From the NCBI RefSeq assembly GCF_036327755.1, contig NZ_CP109596.1, positions 5,952,001 through 6,016,000 on the forward strand: a DNA stretch of 64,000 nucleotides. The letters run 5' to 3'. The DNA is from Nocardia sp. NBC_01503. Lineage in GTDB: Bacteria > Actinomycetota > Actinomycetes > Mycobacteriales > Mycobacteriaceae. Within the stretch, counting starts at the first letter, position 1. Every line of letters begins with the position of its first letter. Positions 8,220 to 16,979 of the stretch are shown here, piece after piece. The position numbers and the translations under genes are program-made. Under the pieces are notes generated by a model. The model worked only from the letters and a program-made list of their open reading frames with translations, was not told the DNA's origin and ran no database searches.

Positions 8220-9047
8220 ATGTGCTCTGATTCCTCGCCGGTGGTGGCGGCGGTCGACGGTTCCGAGAGTTCGTTTCGAGCGACGGTGTGGGCTGCCGCC
8301 GAGGCGGTTCTGCGTCGTTCCCCACTGCATATCATCTCCCCCTGCCTCTTCTCCGGCAGTCAAGGTGATCCGTCATGGGCCGGTGCCGGACCGGTGCTCG
8401 AGGCCGCGGCCCGCGTGGCCCGAACCGTCGCGGCCGGTCACGACCTGATCGTCAGCACCGAACGTGCGGCCCGGCCGATTCTTCCGGTCCTGGTCGCGGC
8501 TTCGCGTACCGCGCGAATCCTGGTCGTCGGCGGCTCGATGGAGGACGTGAGCTGTGTCGCGCACGGTTCGGTCGGCACCATGGTGGCTCGATATGCCAGA
8601 TGCTCGGTGGCTGTCGTGCCCTCGGAATCGGATCGAGCTCCGATCGACGGCCCGGTGCTGGTCTGGATCGACGGTACCGAGCGCAGCGTCCCCGCGATCG
8701 CCGCCGGGTTCGACGCCGCATCACGCCGCGGGGTGGAACTGGTCGCACTGCACGCGTGGTGCGATGACACCGGACTGGCGCTGCCGGGCATCTGGAACCC
8801 GCGGTACCACCGCGAGGCGGCTGCGCTGGGGCAGAGCCTGGCGGGCTGGGCGGAACGCTATCCGGATGTGCGAGTGCGTCGAGAGCTGTTGTGTGACAAG
8901 CCGATCCGTTCATTGCGGGAGCAGTCGGAGCTGGCTCAGCTGGTGGTGATCGGGCACGGCGGCGACCCGCGCGCACTGTCCGGATCCACCGTCGCGGCAT
9001 TGCTGGACTCGGTGCGTTGCCCGATGTTGGTGGCCCGCGCGAGGTGA
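8220..9047 (+). CDS. universal stress protein, two tandem Usp domains
   Basis: 275 aa. The first Usp domain starts VVAAVDGSESSFRATVWAA and ends with LVVGGS...GSVGTMVARYARCSVAVV. The second starts VLVWIDGTERSVPAIAAGF and ends LVVIGHGG...STVAALLDSVRCPMLV. Both keep the general fold, but the G-x2-G-x9-GS nucleotide-binding pattern is only partly kept. Paired-domain Usp proteins are typical DosR-regulon members in mycobacteria. A DosR-like box lies upstream, and RafH-like, WhiB and DevR-like genes surround it, so a role in hypoxia or dormancy is likely (inference). Confidence 0.9.
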   Translation: MCSDSSPVVAAVDGSESSFRATVWAAAEAVLRRSPLHIISPCLFSGSQGDPSWAGAGPVLEAAARVARTVAAGHDLIVSTERAARPILPVLVAASRTARILVVGGSMEDVSCVAHGSVGTMVARYARCSVAVVPSESDRAPIDGPVLVWIDGTERSVPAIAAGFDAASRRGVELVALHAWCDDTGLALPGIWNPRYHREAAALGQSLAGWAERYPDVRVRRELLCDKPIRSLREQSELAQLVVIGHGGDPRALSGSTVAALLDSVRCPMLVARAR

Positions 9048-9080
9048 TCCACCCGCGCCGACATTTCAAGGTGATGCGAA

Positions 9081-9359
9081 ATGAACTATCAGTGGGCGCA
9101 GGACGCGGCATGCCGGGTGATTCACCCCGAGGTGTTCTTTCCATGCCGTCAATCCCGGGCCCGTGAGGTGGCCCGGGCGCGTGCGATCTGTGAGCGGTGC
9201 CGGGTGCGACGTGCTTGTGCGACCTTCGCGCTCGAGCAGGCGGTGGTGTGCGGGATCTTCGCCGGAGTGGATCTGGGGGCCGAGGGGCCACCGAAGCAGG
9301 GTTCGCTGCAGGAACTGCGTCGGATCGCCGATTCCGGAGAGGGCGAGTACGAGCGGTGA
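9081..9359 (+). CDS. WhiB family transcriptional regulator
   Basis: 92 aa. The four [4Fe-4S] ligand cysteines are present: C11 (WAQDAAC), C37 and C40 (CERC), C46. Wbl proteins use the cluster to sense O2, NO or redox state and bind a sigma factor. The usual G[VI]WGG turn is degenerate (CGIFAG, residues 57-62) and lacks the Trp. The C-terminal basic DNA-binding part is also weak (GAEGPPKQGSLQELRR). It lies 33 bp after the universal stress protein gene and may be co-transcribed. Confidence 0.9.
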   Translation: MNYQWAQDAACRVIHPEVFFPCRQSRAREVARARAICERCRVRRACATFALEQAVVCGIFAGVDLGAEGPPKQGSLQELRRIADSGEGEYER

Positions 9360-9539
9360 GGTGGGCTGGCGAATCCAGGCAGATCGAGATGGTAATCGGT
9401 GTTTTCTGGCAATTCGGGCGAAGTATCCGGCATCGGGGTGATTCTCGAAGAGCGGTATTCGAGCCGGATCGCCGATTTCCCGGCCGTGTCATCGGTTCGG
9501 TTCCGCGTCGGGACGCAGACGGATTGAAAGGACAGCAGC

Positions 9540-10331
9540 GTGAGAGAGACGATCCGGCACTCGGTCGGTCACGATCGCCGCGTCGCACGACGTCCGGAGT
9601 CCTCACCGTTGCCTCGACGGTGCCGTTCCTGCTCCGCCCACGCTTCGATCAATCGGCGTGGCGAACGGCCGGAACGGCCTGACGTGCCGGCGGAACTGCG
9701 TGTCTTCGTGGTGGACGACCACGAGATCGTGCGGCGAGGCGTTGCCACTCTGCTCGGCGACCAGTCCGGGATGCACGTGACCGGCGAGGCTGCGACGGTC
9801 CTGCAGGCCATGGCTCGCATACCCGTACAACGCCCCGATGTGGTGGTGATCGATGTCCACCTCCCGGACGGCAGCGGTATCGATCTGTGTAGTGAGTTGC
9901 TGGCACGGATGGACGGCTTGCGTTGCGTGATCTTCACCGCGACCGGCGACGAAGCCGCATTGTCCGACGCCATCGACGCCGGAGCGAGCGGATTCATCGT
10001 CAAGGACGTCGACGGCGGGCAACTGGTGCGGGCGATCCGCGAGGTGGGGGCCGGAGGATCGCTGTTCGACGCGCGTGTGGCAGCCGCCCTGGATCGGCGG
10101 CGGAACCGGAACGCGGATCTGGATGTTTTGAGCGAGCGGGATCGGAGGCTGCTCGCCATGCTCGCGGAGGGGCTCACCAACAAGGAAATCGCCGAGCGCT
10201 CGTACGTCGCGGAGAAGACGGTGCGCAATCATCTGACCGGCCTCTTCGCCAAGCTCGGTGTGCGGACTCGGACGCAGGCCGCTGTGCTCGCCGTCGGGAT
10301 GCGCGAGCGACTCCGGGGCGAACGGGATTGA
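9540..10331 (+). CDS. DevR/DosR-like response regulator (receiver + LuxR HTH)
   Basis: 263 aa from GTG 9540. The receiver starts at about residue 53 (LRVFVVDDHEIVRRGVATLL), with acidic pocket D59/D60, phosphoacceptor D105 (VVIDVHLPDG), T133 and K155 (FIVKDV) all conserved. The LuxR HTH (LSERDRRLLAMLAEGLTNKEIAERSYVAEKTVRNHL) is close to mycobacterial DosR. The start is supported by GAAAGGA 7 bp upstream, giving a 48-residue Arg-rich extension. A GTG at 9684 would give a normal-length protein but has a weaker ribosome binding site. No histidine kinase is in the window. It is the obvious candidate to bind the GGGACATT boxes nearby. Confidence 0.9.
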   Translation: MRETIRHSVGHDRRVARRPESSPLPRRCRSCSAHASINRRGERPERPDVPAELRVFVVDDHEIVRRGVATLLGDQSGMHVTGEAATVLQAMARIPVQRPDVVVIDVHLPDGSGIDLCSELLARMDGLRCVIFTATGDEAALSDAIDAGASGFIVKDVDGGQLVRAIREVGAGGSLFDARVAAALDRRRNRNADLDVLSERDRRLLAMLAEGLTNKEIAERSYVAEKTVRNHLTGLFAKLGVRTRTQAAVLAVGMRERLRGERD

Positions 10332-10373
10332 CCTCCGCGCGCCATACACCGAGGTCGCTTCGCGGCCCGGAGA

Positions 10374-11438
10374 ATGGCCTTCGTGGTGGAATCACCGAAT
10401 GGCCCGAGAACGCCCGACTCGACCCGGCCACCGCCGCATGCCGATACACGTTTCAGCGAATGGGATCTGAATCTCGTCAACGCCCTGCAGATCAACCCAC
10501 GGGCGCCATGGTCTCGGATCGGTCCCGCCCTGGGTGTGGACGCGGCCACCGCGGCCCGGCACTGGCAGCGGCTGACGGCGGCGGGCCTGGCCTGGACCAC
10601 CGCGTACGCGCCCGAATACGCGGTGGTCGGGTGGGTTCAATTGCGTTGCGGGCCGGACTCGCTGGGGCGAGTGGCGGAGCTGGTATGCCGGTGTCCGAGT
10701 ATCTACAGCGTCGAGAGCACCGGTGGCAGCTTCCAGTTCGATCTCACGGTCGCTGTTGCCGATCTCGCGGCCTTCGATGATTTCGTCGTTCGCTGGTTGG
10801 GTGCGCTGCCGGGTGTTGCGGCGATTCGAGCGGTGGTCGGGCTCGATATGTACGTGGAGGGCGCGGATTGGCGTCCCGAGGCCCTCGACCGCGATGAGCG
10901 CGCCAGATTGACCGATGATGACGAGCATGCTCGGTTGGTCCGTTCGGTCCGGCGCGAGACCGACCGTCTACTGGTGGCGGCCCTCGGTGAGGATGCGCGC
11001 CTTCCCCTCGCCGAGCTCGCGACCGCCGTCGGCTCGAGTCAGACGACGGTGCGCCGCCGACTCGGAGAATTGCTTGCCTCGGGCAGGTTGATCCTGCGTT
11101 GCGATATGTCGCGGCAGATAGCGGGTTGGCCGATCGCAGTCACCTACCGGGCCGAGTTGCCCGCCGAACAACTGCGGAGTCTCGGCCTGACCGTCGCCGA
11201 TTGGGGTGAAATCCGATTGTGCACCGCGACCTTCGGCGGCGATACCAATCTGATCATTATCGCCTGGTTGCGCATGGCGCATGATGCTATCGATCTGGAA
11301 GCGCGTCTGTCCCGCGCGTTTCCTGAATTGCGAATCATCGATCGCCAGGTCAGTCTGCGGACTGTCAAGCGGATGGGCCGTGTTCTGGATGACCAGGGAA
11401 GGGCCCTGGAATTCATCCCCATAAGAATCTGGTCGTAA
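10374..11438 (+). CDS. Lrp/AsnC family regulator with two HTH-RAM units
   Basis: 354 aa, twice the length of a classical Lrp protein. First AsnC-type HTH at about 28-75 (WDLNLVNALQINPRAPWSRIG...AATAARHWQRLTAAGL), followed by a ligand-binding RAM-like region. Second HTH at about 195-245 (TDRLLVAALGEDARLPLAELA...SSQTTVRRRLGELLASGRL), with a second RAM-like region to the end. Double-length Lrp proteins are known in actinobacteria and are often linked to amino-acid metabolism, but no such gene adjoins here. It lies 42 bp after the DevR-like gene. Confidence 0.85.
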   Translation: MAFVVESPNGPRTPDSTRPPPHADTRFSEWDLNLVNALQINPRAPWSRIGPALGVDAATAARHWQRLTAAGLAWTTAYAPEYAVVGWVQLRCGPDSLGRVAELVCRCPSIYSVESTGGSFQFDLTVAVADLAAFDDFVVRWLGALPGVAAIRAVVGLDMYVEGADWRPEALDRDERARLTDDDEHARLVRSVRRETDRLLVAALGEDARLPLAELATAVGSSQTTVRRRLGELLASGRLILRCDMSRQIAGWPIAVTYRAELPAEQLRSLGLTVADWGEIRLCTATFGGDTNLIIIAWLRMAHDAIDLEARLSRAFPELRIIDRQVSLRTVKRMGRVLDDQGRALEFIPIRIWS

Positions 11439-11499
11439 TTATCTGTTCACCTCTCATTCATATTGAATGGGGTGACTCGCATCACCGGAGAAATTATCC

Positions 11500-11513
11500 G
11501 GGACATTAGCCCC
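11500..11513 (+). promoter_or_regulatory. DosR-like box 3
   Basis: GGGACATTAGCCCC, 64 bp upstream of the start at 11577. Against GGGACNNNNGTCCC it differs at one position, so with box 5 it is among the best matches in the island. Confidence 0.65.
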
Positions 11514-11576
11514 TAGGGGTGATACCGCCGCGGTGGTCTTCTGGAATGGAGAGTTTCTTCGTTCGAATGAGGAGTC

Positions 11577-12329
11577 ATGCGACAAGTTCGACCCGGTGCT
11601 CGCGGCCGGTCTCACGAAAAGACGCCGAAATCCTGGCAAAAACAATTCTTCAGGGCAGTGCTGATCGGCGGTGTCCTTTCGGTCGCCGCGGTCGGAGCGG
11701 CCCGCTGTGATATCGACGGCGGTCTGTTGGATCCCGGCTCCACCGCGAGCCGCCAGCAGGACGAGCAGGTTCGATCGGTGGCAGTCGCGGCCGGGGACCG
11801 CGAATATCTCGCAGCACACAAGCATGATGTGCACGCCGACGTGATCACGTTCGCGGACGCCGTCTGTACCGCGACGGAATCGGTTCGGACCGCGGTGACC
11901 GAGCGGTCGGATGAACCCCGGACCGTGGAACGCGCTGTCGCGGAATCGAAGTCGGACCTGCGAGGGCTCGCCGACGCGGCGGCGCTGGCCGCGGACCGGA
12001 TCGATTCGGTCGCACTTCCCGCTACCGACCGGGTGCTCACCCCCGGAGTCGACGGCGAGACCTGGCGGTCGCTGCGTGTTCAGGCCGCGGGTGCTTTCCG
12101 GGACACGAGCGGTGTGCTGCGTGGTATCGGTGACGGTTTGGACGCGCACCGATACGCCGATGCGGCCGCGGCATCGGGGGCGCTCAGCGGCGCGAACGAT
12201 GCGGCCGGGACGCGGCTCTCCGCGCTCGGTGCCGCCATCGACGACGTGATGTCTCGACTGCCGATCCCGAACTCGGAAACCGATGCGGCACTTCGCTCTT
12301 CGGGTGTGTGCGCCTTCTCGAAGGACTGA
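11577..12329 (+). CDS. membrane-anchored or exported protein of unknown function
   Basis: 250 aa, with a strong ribosome binding site (GAGGAG). A basic N-terminus is followed by one hydrophobic segment (about 25-41, FFRAVLIGGVLSVAAVGAA) ending ARC at residue 44. This could be a lipobox, but Arg at -1 makes lipidation doubtful. The rest is a soluble helical Ala/Asp-rich domain with a CTAT cysteine near residue 102 and a C-terminal SGVCAF cysteine. I do not recognise the family. A DosR-like box precedes it, and a 48-codon membrane ORF, the giant zipper gene and the sortase follow on the same strand, so a cell-envelope role in the same response is plausible. Confidence 0.8.
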   Translation: MRQVRPGARGRSHEKTPKSWQKQFFRAVLIGGVLSVAAVGAARCDIDGGLLDPGSTASRQQDEQVRSVAVAAGDREYLAAHKHDVHADVITFADAVCTATESVRTAVTERSDEPRTVERAVAESKSDLRGLADAAALAADRIDSVALPATDRVLTPGVDGETWRSLRVQAAGAFRDTSGVLRGIGDGLDAHRYADAAAASGALSGANDAAGTRLSALGAAIDDVMSRLPIPNSETDAALRSSGVCAFSKD

Positions 12330-12371
12330 CACCGCCCGCGATCTTCCGGATATTCACGAAGGGAAATTCCC

Positions 12372-12518
12372 ATGTACGCCCATTCTCGTTCGCGCCGAAA
12401 CGATCGACTGCGGCGAACCGCCGTCTGGGGAATCATCGGCCTGCTGGTCGCGATCCTCATGACCCGGCCTATCGCACAGGTCCTCGTGGCACTCGGCGTC
12501 ACCATTGGATGGCACTGA
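12372..12518 (+). CDS. small (48 aa) single-pass membrane protein
   Basis: ATG 12372 to TGA 12518. A basic N-terminus (MYAHSRSRRNDRLRR) is followed by one hydrophobic helix (VWGIIGLLVAILMTRPIAQ) and a short tail ending IGWH. GAAGGGA lies about 6 bp before the ATG. It fits the spacing between two genes on the same strand and probably belongs to the same transcript as 11577-16898. No homologue is recognised. The positive-inside rule puts the N-terminus in the cytoplasm. Confidence 0.65.
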   Translation: MYAHSRSRRNDRLRRTAVWGIIGLLVAILMTRPIAQVLVALGVTIGWH

Positions 12519-12662
12519 AACGCCTTCGGCAAGAAGAGATTTCGACCATGTACCAAAGACTGCGCGGCGGCAGGGATCCGCCCTCGACCGCATTTCGCCG
12601 GTTGTGGAGGCGATACCCCGAGCCCGGCGAATCGGATGAATCTCGAGAAAAGAAAGGTACAG

Positions 12663-15600
12663 ATGGTGGAAAACACACGCCTCGATACGGTCGAAAGGGG
12701 GTGGGGGGTAGCGTCCTGGTGTCTTCGGTTACTGGCCGTGGGAATTCCGGCGATCGGGTTTCTGCTGTTGAGCGGGTCATCGGCGCAGGCGCAAGGTCCG
12801 GACAATCCGTTCGCGGGCCTGAGTGATCAGGTGAACGATTTCGCCCGGTCCGTTCCGGCGATCGTCTTGCCGGAATCGAGTCCCGCGGTGACTGACATCG
12901 ACGGCGGCGCACCCGCGGTTCCCGACCCGGCGGGGCAGCCGCTGGGCCAGCTCGGTGACGCGCTCGCCGCGGTGTTCGTGGATCAGCAACGTCACGACGC
13001 ACCGGCCCCCGTGACCGCGGATCCGATTCCCGCCACCGTACTGGAGGATTCGCCCGTCGAAGGTGCGCTGGCGGATCTGCGGACCGCCGCGCAACCCTTG
13101 GTGGACACGGTCTCCGATGCGGTCTCCGGACTCCGGCATCAGGTGGAGCCGCGCGCACCCGATCATCCGCCCACCGATCTGATTCTGCCGTCTATCGACG
13201 AAAGTGGTTGCACGGCAGCAGGATGCGAGAACCAGGTCGGCGCCGCCGCCCTGGATCTCGGGATCGAGGCCGATCGCGCGTTCGGTGCGTTCATCGCCGA
13301 TCCGGAGAGCTTCGCCCACACCGTCATCGATCCCGCGGTGCGGCACTTTCTCGCCGATCCGGGCGAGTCGGTGCGAGCCGCGGTGACCGCGTTGGCGGCG
13401 CCGGGAGCCGTGCTGGTCGATCCGCGTGCGGCACTGGCCGCCGCGGCGACGGCGGTCGGCGGAGCGGAGTTGGCCGCGTGCGTGGATGTGTTGTTCGATT
13501 CGCGTGTGCTGCCCCTGGCGGGTGACCTGCTGGCCGCCGTCGGTGGCGCTGCGGCGGTTTCGCTGGGAGCCGGAGCCCTCGGCGGCGTGCTGGGTGGAAT
13601 CACCACCGGAATCTCGGGTGCGTTCGCGGGTGGCCTGCTGGGTCTGCTGAATCCACTGGCTCCGATACTCGGCGGTGTTCCGGGTGCGGTGCTGGGCGGA
13701 TTGCTGGGCGCGATTCCGGGTCTGGTGATCGGAGCGCTCACGGGTCTGCCCGGTGGCGCTCTGATCGGCTGGTTGCTCACGGCCGTGGCGGATGCCCTGC
13801 TGGGCGCTCTGCTCGGTGCGGGGGCCGGATTCCTGGGCCCGAACCTGCTGCTTCCGTTGCTGGGCGCGCTGCTCGGCGGAGCCGTCAGCGCCGTGCTCGG
13901 CGGCGGTGTGCTGCTACTCGGCGCACTCGGAATCGCGTTGGCTGCCTTGACCGCACCGATATGGTTGCCGGTCCTGCTGCTGGCATTGCCGCTGGTGCTG
14001 ATTCCGCTCATTCCGGCATTGCTGGTCGCGTTGCCGTTGATGCTGCCCGCGTTGATCATCGGCGCTGTCGCCGCACTGATCACCGTGCTGGTCGGCGGTG
14101 CGCTGCTGGCGATCGGAGCGGTGGCGTTGGTGCTGACGATCCTGTTGGCGCCGATCTGGATTCCGATCGTGATCGTCATCGCGATCGGCTACGTGGTCTG
14201 GTCGATCTTCTGGATCGTGGTCGGCTTCGTGCTGGCGACACCGATCGGGATCATCGGCATCATCGGATTGCCCTTCGTCATCGCCGGAGTCGTCGTAATG
14301 GCGGCCATGGTGATCGGCGGAGGCGTGGCCATCCTCGCCATCGCTGTTGTGTCACTGCCGATTTGGTGGCCTGTCGTCGGCCTGATTCTGGCCGGTATGA
14401 CAGCCGTCGCGATCATCACGCCCGCGCTGGCACTGTTCTTCCTGCTGGTGCTGCCACTGGCGATGTTCGCGGCCGGGTTGGCGCTGGGGGCGGTGGTGTA
14501 TCTGCTGTCGATGGTGCTGATGCTGCCCGTCGCGATCCTCGCCGGCGCCGCGTTCGCACTGATGGGCGCGATAGGCGGAGCCCTGGCGATGACCGTGCTG
14601 GGTCTGGGTCTGCTGCTGGCGCCGTTGGCGCTGGCAGTTGCGGCGCTGCCCGGGATGCTCGCCGGAGCGCTGCTGGGCCTGTTGGCGGGTCTGGTGGTCG
14701 CGGTGATCACGACTCCGCTGGGCGCCCTGTTGGGTGCGCTGCTGGGTGCGTTGAATCCGCTGAATCTGCTGGGAGCGTTGGCCGGTGCCGTGCTCGGTGT
14801 GCTGATCGGGATGATCGCCGGTGGTATCGCCGGTGTCGTTATCGGTGCGGTACTCGGCGCGCTGCTGGGTTCGTTGCTGGTGGCCTTGGTTTCGGCACTG
14901 ATCACGGGTCTGCTGGGATTCCTGCTGGCCGCGCCTCCGGGCGTGCTGCTCGGTGGTTCGGTGCTGGTCCTCGCGGCGCTGCCGTGGGCCGCGCTGGCCG
15001 CTGTCGCGGTGGGCGCGTTGCTCGTGGCGAACCATGTCACCGCCTGGCAGGCGGGGATGGGTGCGGCCGACCTCGCGCAGCGGAGTCGGTTGTGGCAATC
15101 CGCCTGTGTGGCATGGCAACACAGCAGTCTGAAACGGTTCCTGGACGGCTTCACCGCGCGCTTCACATGCGACCTCGATGAGGTTGTCGCGGAGCTCGAT
15201 GCCTGGCGCCGCGGTCATGTCGATGCCGAGAACATCGGTTTCGGCGCGATCGTCGGTGCGCTGGTGGCCACCGGTCTGGCCGGTGCGGTCGCGGCGGTGC
15301 TGGGTGCGACCGGTGGGCTGCTCAGCCCGCTGAACCTGGTGGCCGGCATCCCGGGCGGGCTCTTCGGAGCGGTGCTCGGTGCGCAGATCGGCGGGATCGT
15401 CGGTGCCGCGCTGGCCGCGTTGCCCGGCGCGTTGGCGGGGATCGTCGTCGCGACGATCACCGACACGGTGTTGTCCGCCGTGCTCGGGGCGGTCACGGGC
15501 TATCTGTCCGGGACTGTGTCGGCGGTGGGCACCGGAGCGCTCTCCGGTGCCGGTCTCGGCGCCGCATCGGCAAGCATCATTACGCTGCTGGTCGGTGGAG

Positions 15601-16898
15601 TTGCCGGTCTGGCAACAGGATTCGGTGCGAGCGCGGTGACCGCGGTGGTGCTCGGCGTGCTGTCGGTGCTGCCGTTCGCGGTGGCTGCCGCGGTGGTGCT
15701 GTTGACCGGACTCGTGCCGGCGGTGGCGGCCTTCATCGCGCCGCTGATCGTTCCGGTGCTTGTCATCGGTGCGGTGCTGGTGCTGGCGGCGATTCCCGCG
15801 GTGATCCTGGTGATCGGCGCGTTGGTCGTCGGTGCGGTGGCGGCCTTGTTCCTGGGGCCGCTCGCACTGCCGGTGTTCGCGGTGGCGCTGCTCGGTGCTC
15901 TCGCCGTGCTCGCCGGTGCGGCCGCGCTGGCAGTGGTGCTGTCGATCGGCTTCACGGTGATTGTCGGTGTGCCACTGGCCATTGCGGCCTATCTGGCCTT
16001 CCAAGCGCTGGCGGGTCTGCCGATCCTGGTGCTGGCGGGTGTGCTCACCGCACTCGCGCTGGCTGCCACGGCAGCGCTCGTGGTCGCGGTCGGCGGAGCT
16101 GTCGCGCTGATGGTGCAGGGCGTGGTGACCGCGGTGACCGCGGTGTTCGCCTTCCCGGCGGCCATTGTGGTGGGCGCGGTGCTCGGTGGACTGACGGGAC
16201 TGCTGGTCAGTCCGGTGGTCGGCGGGCTCGGGGCCTTGCTGGGCGCACTGCTCGGTGCGGTGGTCGGCTTGTCGAATCCGGTCAACCTGTTCGGCGCGGC
16301 GCCCGGCGCCGCTGTCGGAATGGGATTCGGCTGGGTGCTCGGTGCCACTGCCGGGATCGTGCCCGGCGCGGTACTGGCGGCGTTGTTCGCGGTGCTGGCT
16401 ACCGCGGTGGCGCATGCCGGTTTCGGTGCGGTCGCGGCCGGGTCGTTCGCCGGCGGTGCCGGTGCGTGGCTCGGTCTCGCCGTGGGCGCGGGCGTCGGTG
16501 CGATCCTGCCGCGCCGGGACGGTGACGTCCCGGAGGTGGATTGGGACAGGGCCTTGTCCGCGCTGGACCGGATCCTGGACGGACACGTATGTGTTCCGCA
16601 GGGCTGCGGTTGCCAGGAGAGCCCGGCGCCCGGTGCGTCCGCTCCGGCCGAAAGCGGTTGCGGTGGTGCCGAACCGGCTGTCCCGGAGGCGCCGGTGGTG
16701 GTCGAGACCCCCGGTACTTCGCAGGGGTCCGAGCAGCACTATCCGCTACAGGCCGGCACCGGTGGTACCGGAGAGGATGCCGGCTCGGCCGAGTCCTCGT
16801 CGGCGCCGCTGACCGGAATGAGTATGGCCGCACTGGGAATGCTGCTGGCGGCCTTGGTCGCCGCGGCGGCGACGCGGCGTGAACGCGTCGATCAGTAG
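12663..16898 (+). CDS. giant hydrophobic glycine-zipper protein with LPXTG-like sorting signal
   Basis: 1411 aa from ATG 12663, preferred over 12636 because AAAGG lies just upstream. Signal peptide (WCLRLLAVGIPAIGFLLLSG, cleavage near SAQAQ). A soluble region to about 290 contains a Cys pair (SGCTAAGCENQ). A very hydrophobic Leu/Gly/Ala/Val region with dozens of GxLLGxLLG zippers spans about 300-790. A hydrophilic insert follows (about 793-862, HVTAWQAGMGAADLAQRSRL onward), then a second hydrophobic region to about 1285. A Cys-rich Pro/Glu linker contains VPQGCGC. The C-terminus is APLTG (1381-1385), a hydrophobic stretch and RRER, a cell-wall sorting signal with Ala in place of Leu at position 1 of LPXTG. 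A sortase gene follows. Function unknown. Confidence 0.88.
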   Translation: MVENTRLDTVERGWGVASWCLRLLAVGIPAIGFLLLSGSSAQAQGPDNPFAGLSDQVNDFARSVPAIVLPESSPAVTDIDGGAPAVPDPAGQPLGQLGDALAAVFVDQQRHDAPAPVTADPIPATVLEDSPVEGALADLRTAAQPLVDTVSDAVSGLRHQVEPRAPDHPPTDLILPSIDESGCTAAGCENQVGAAALDLGIEADRAFGAFIADPESFAHTVIDPAVRHFLADPGESVRAAVTALAAPGAVLVDPRAALAAAATAVGGAELAACVDVLFDSRVLPLAGDLLAAVGGAAAVSLGAGALGGVLGGITTGISGAFAGGLLGLLNPLAPILGGVPGAVLGGLLGAIPGLVIGALTGLPGGALIGWLLTAVADALLGALLGAGAGFLGPNLLLPLLGALLGGAVSAVLGGGVLLLGALGIALAALTAPIWLPVLLLALPLVLIPLIPALLVALPLMLPALIIGAVAALITVLVGGALLAIGAVALVLTILLAPIWIPIVIVIAIGYVVWSIFWIVVGFVLATPIGIIGIIGLPFVIAGVVVMAAMVIGGGVAILAIAVVSLPIWWPVVGLILAGMTAVAIITPALALFFLLVLPLAMFAAGLALGAVVYLLSMVLMLPVAILAGAAFALMGAIGGALAMTVLGLGLLLAPLALAVAALPGMLAGALLGLLAGLVVAVITTPLGALLGALLGALNPLNLLGALAGAVLGVLIGMIAGGIAGVVIGAVLGALLGSLLVALVSALITGLLGFLLAAPPGVLLGGSVLVLAALPWAALAAVAVGALLVANHVTAWQAGMGAADLAQRSRLWQSACVAWQHSSLKRFLDGFTARFTCDLDEVVAELDAWRRGHVDAENIGFGAIVGALVATGLAGAVAAVLGATGGLLSPLNLVAGIPGGLFGAVLGAQIGGIVGAALAALPGALAGIVVATITDTVLSAVLGAVTGYLSGTVSAVGTGALSGAGLGAASASIITLLVGGVAGLATGFGASAVTAVVLGVLSVLPFAVAAAVVLLTGLVPAVAAFIAPLIVPVLVIGAVLVLAAIPAVILVIGALVVGAVAALFLGPLALPVFAVALLGALAVLAGAAALAVVLSIGFTVIVGVPLAIAAYLAFQALAGLPILVLAGVLTALALAATAALVVAVGGAVALMVQGVVTAVTAVFAFPAAIVVGAVLGGLTGLLVSPVVGGLGALLGALLGAVVGLSNPVNLFGAAPGAAVGMGFGWVLGATAGIVPGAVLAALFAVLATAVAHAGFGAVAAGSFAGGAGAWLGLAVGAGVGAILPRRDGDVPEVDWDRALSALDRILDGHVCVPQGCGCQESPAPGASAPAESGCGGAEPAVPEAPVVVETPGTSQGSEQHYPLQAGTGGTGEDAGSAESSSAPLTGMSMAALGMLLAALVAAAATRRERVDQ

Positions 16899-16979
16899 AT
16901 GAAAGCGGCGGATGCCGGTGGCGGACTCATCACTTCGCCCCGGCATCCGCTCGCGATCGGCGATGCGCGGGAAAGGACG

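Noticed and set aside
12549-12826. A 92-codon frame from ATG 12549 overlapping the start of the giant protein
   Set aside because: Very basic, low-complexity sequence running out of frame through the signal peptide of the larger gene. The ribosome binding site is weaker and no domain is visible.
14352-16739. A 795-codon minus-strand frame opposite the giant zipper protein
   Set aside because: Its composition (Arg/His/Gln/Asp with no hydrophobic core) is that of a shadow of the Leu/Gly/Ala-rich plus-strand gene, which has a signal peptide, sorting signal and ribosome binding site.
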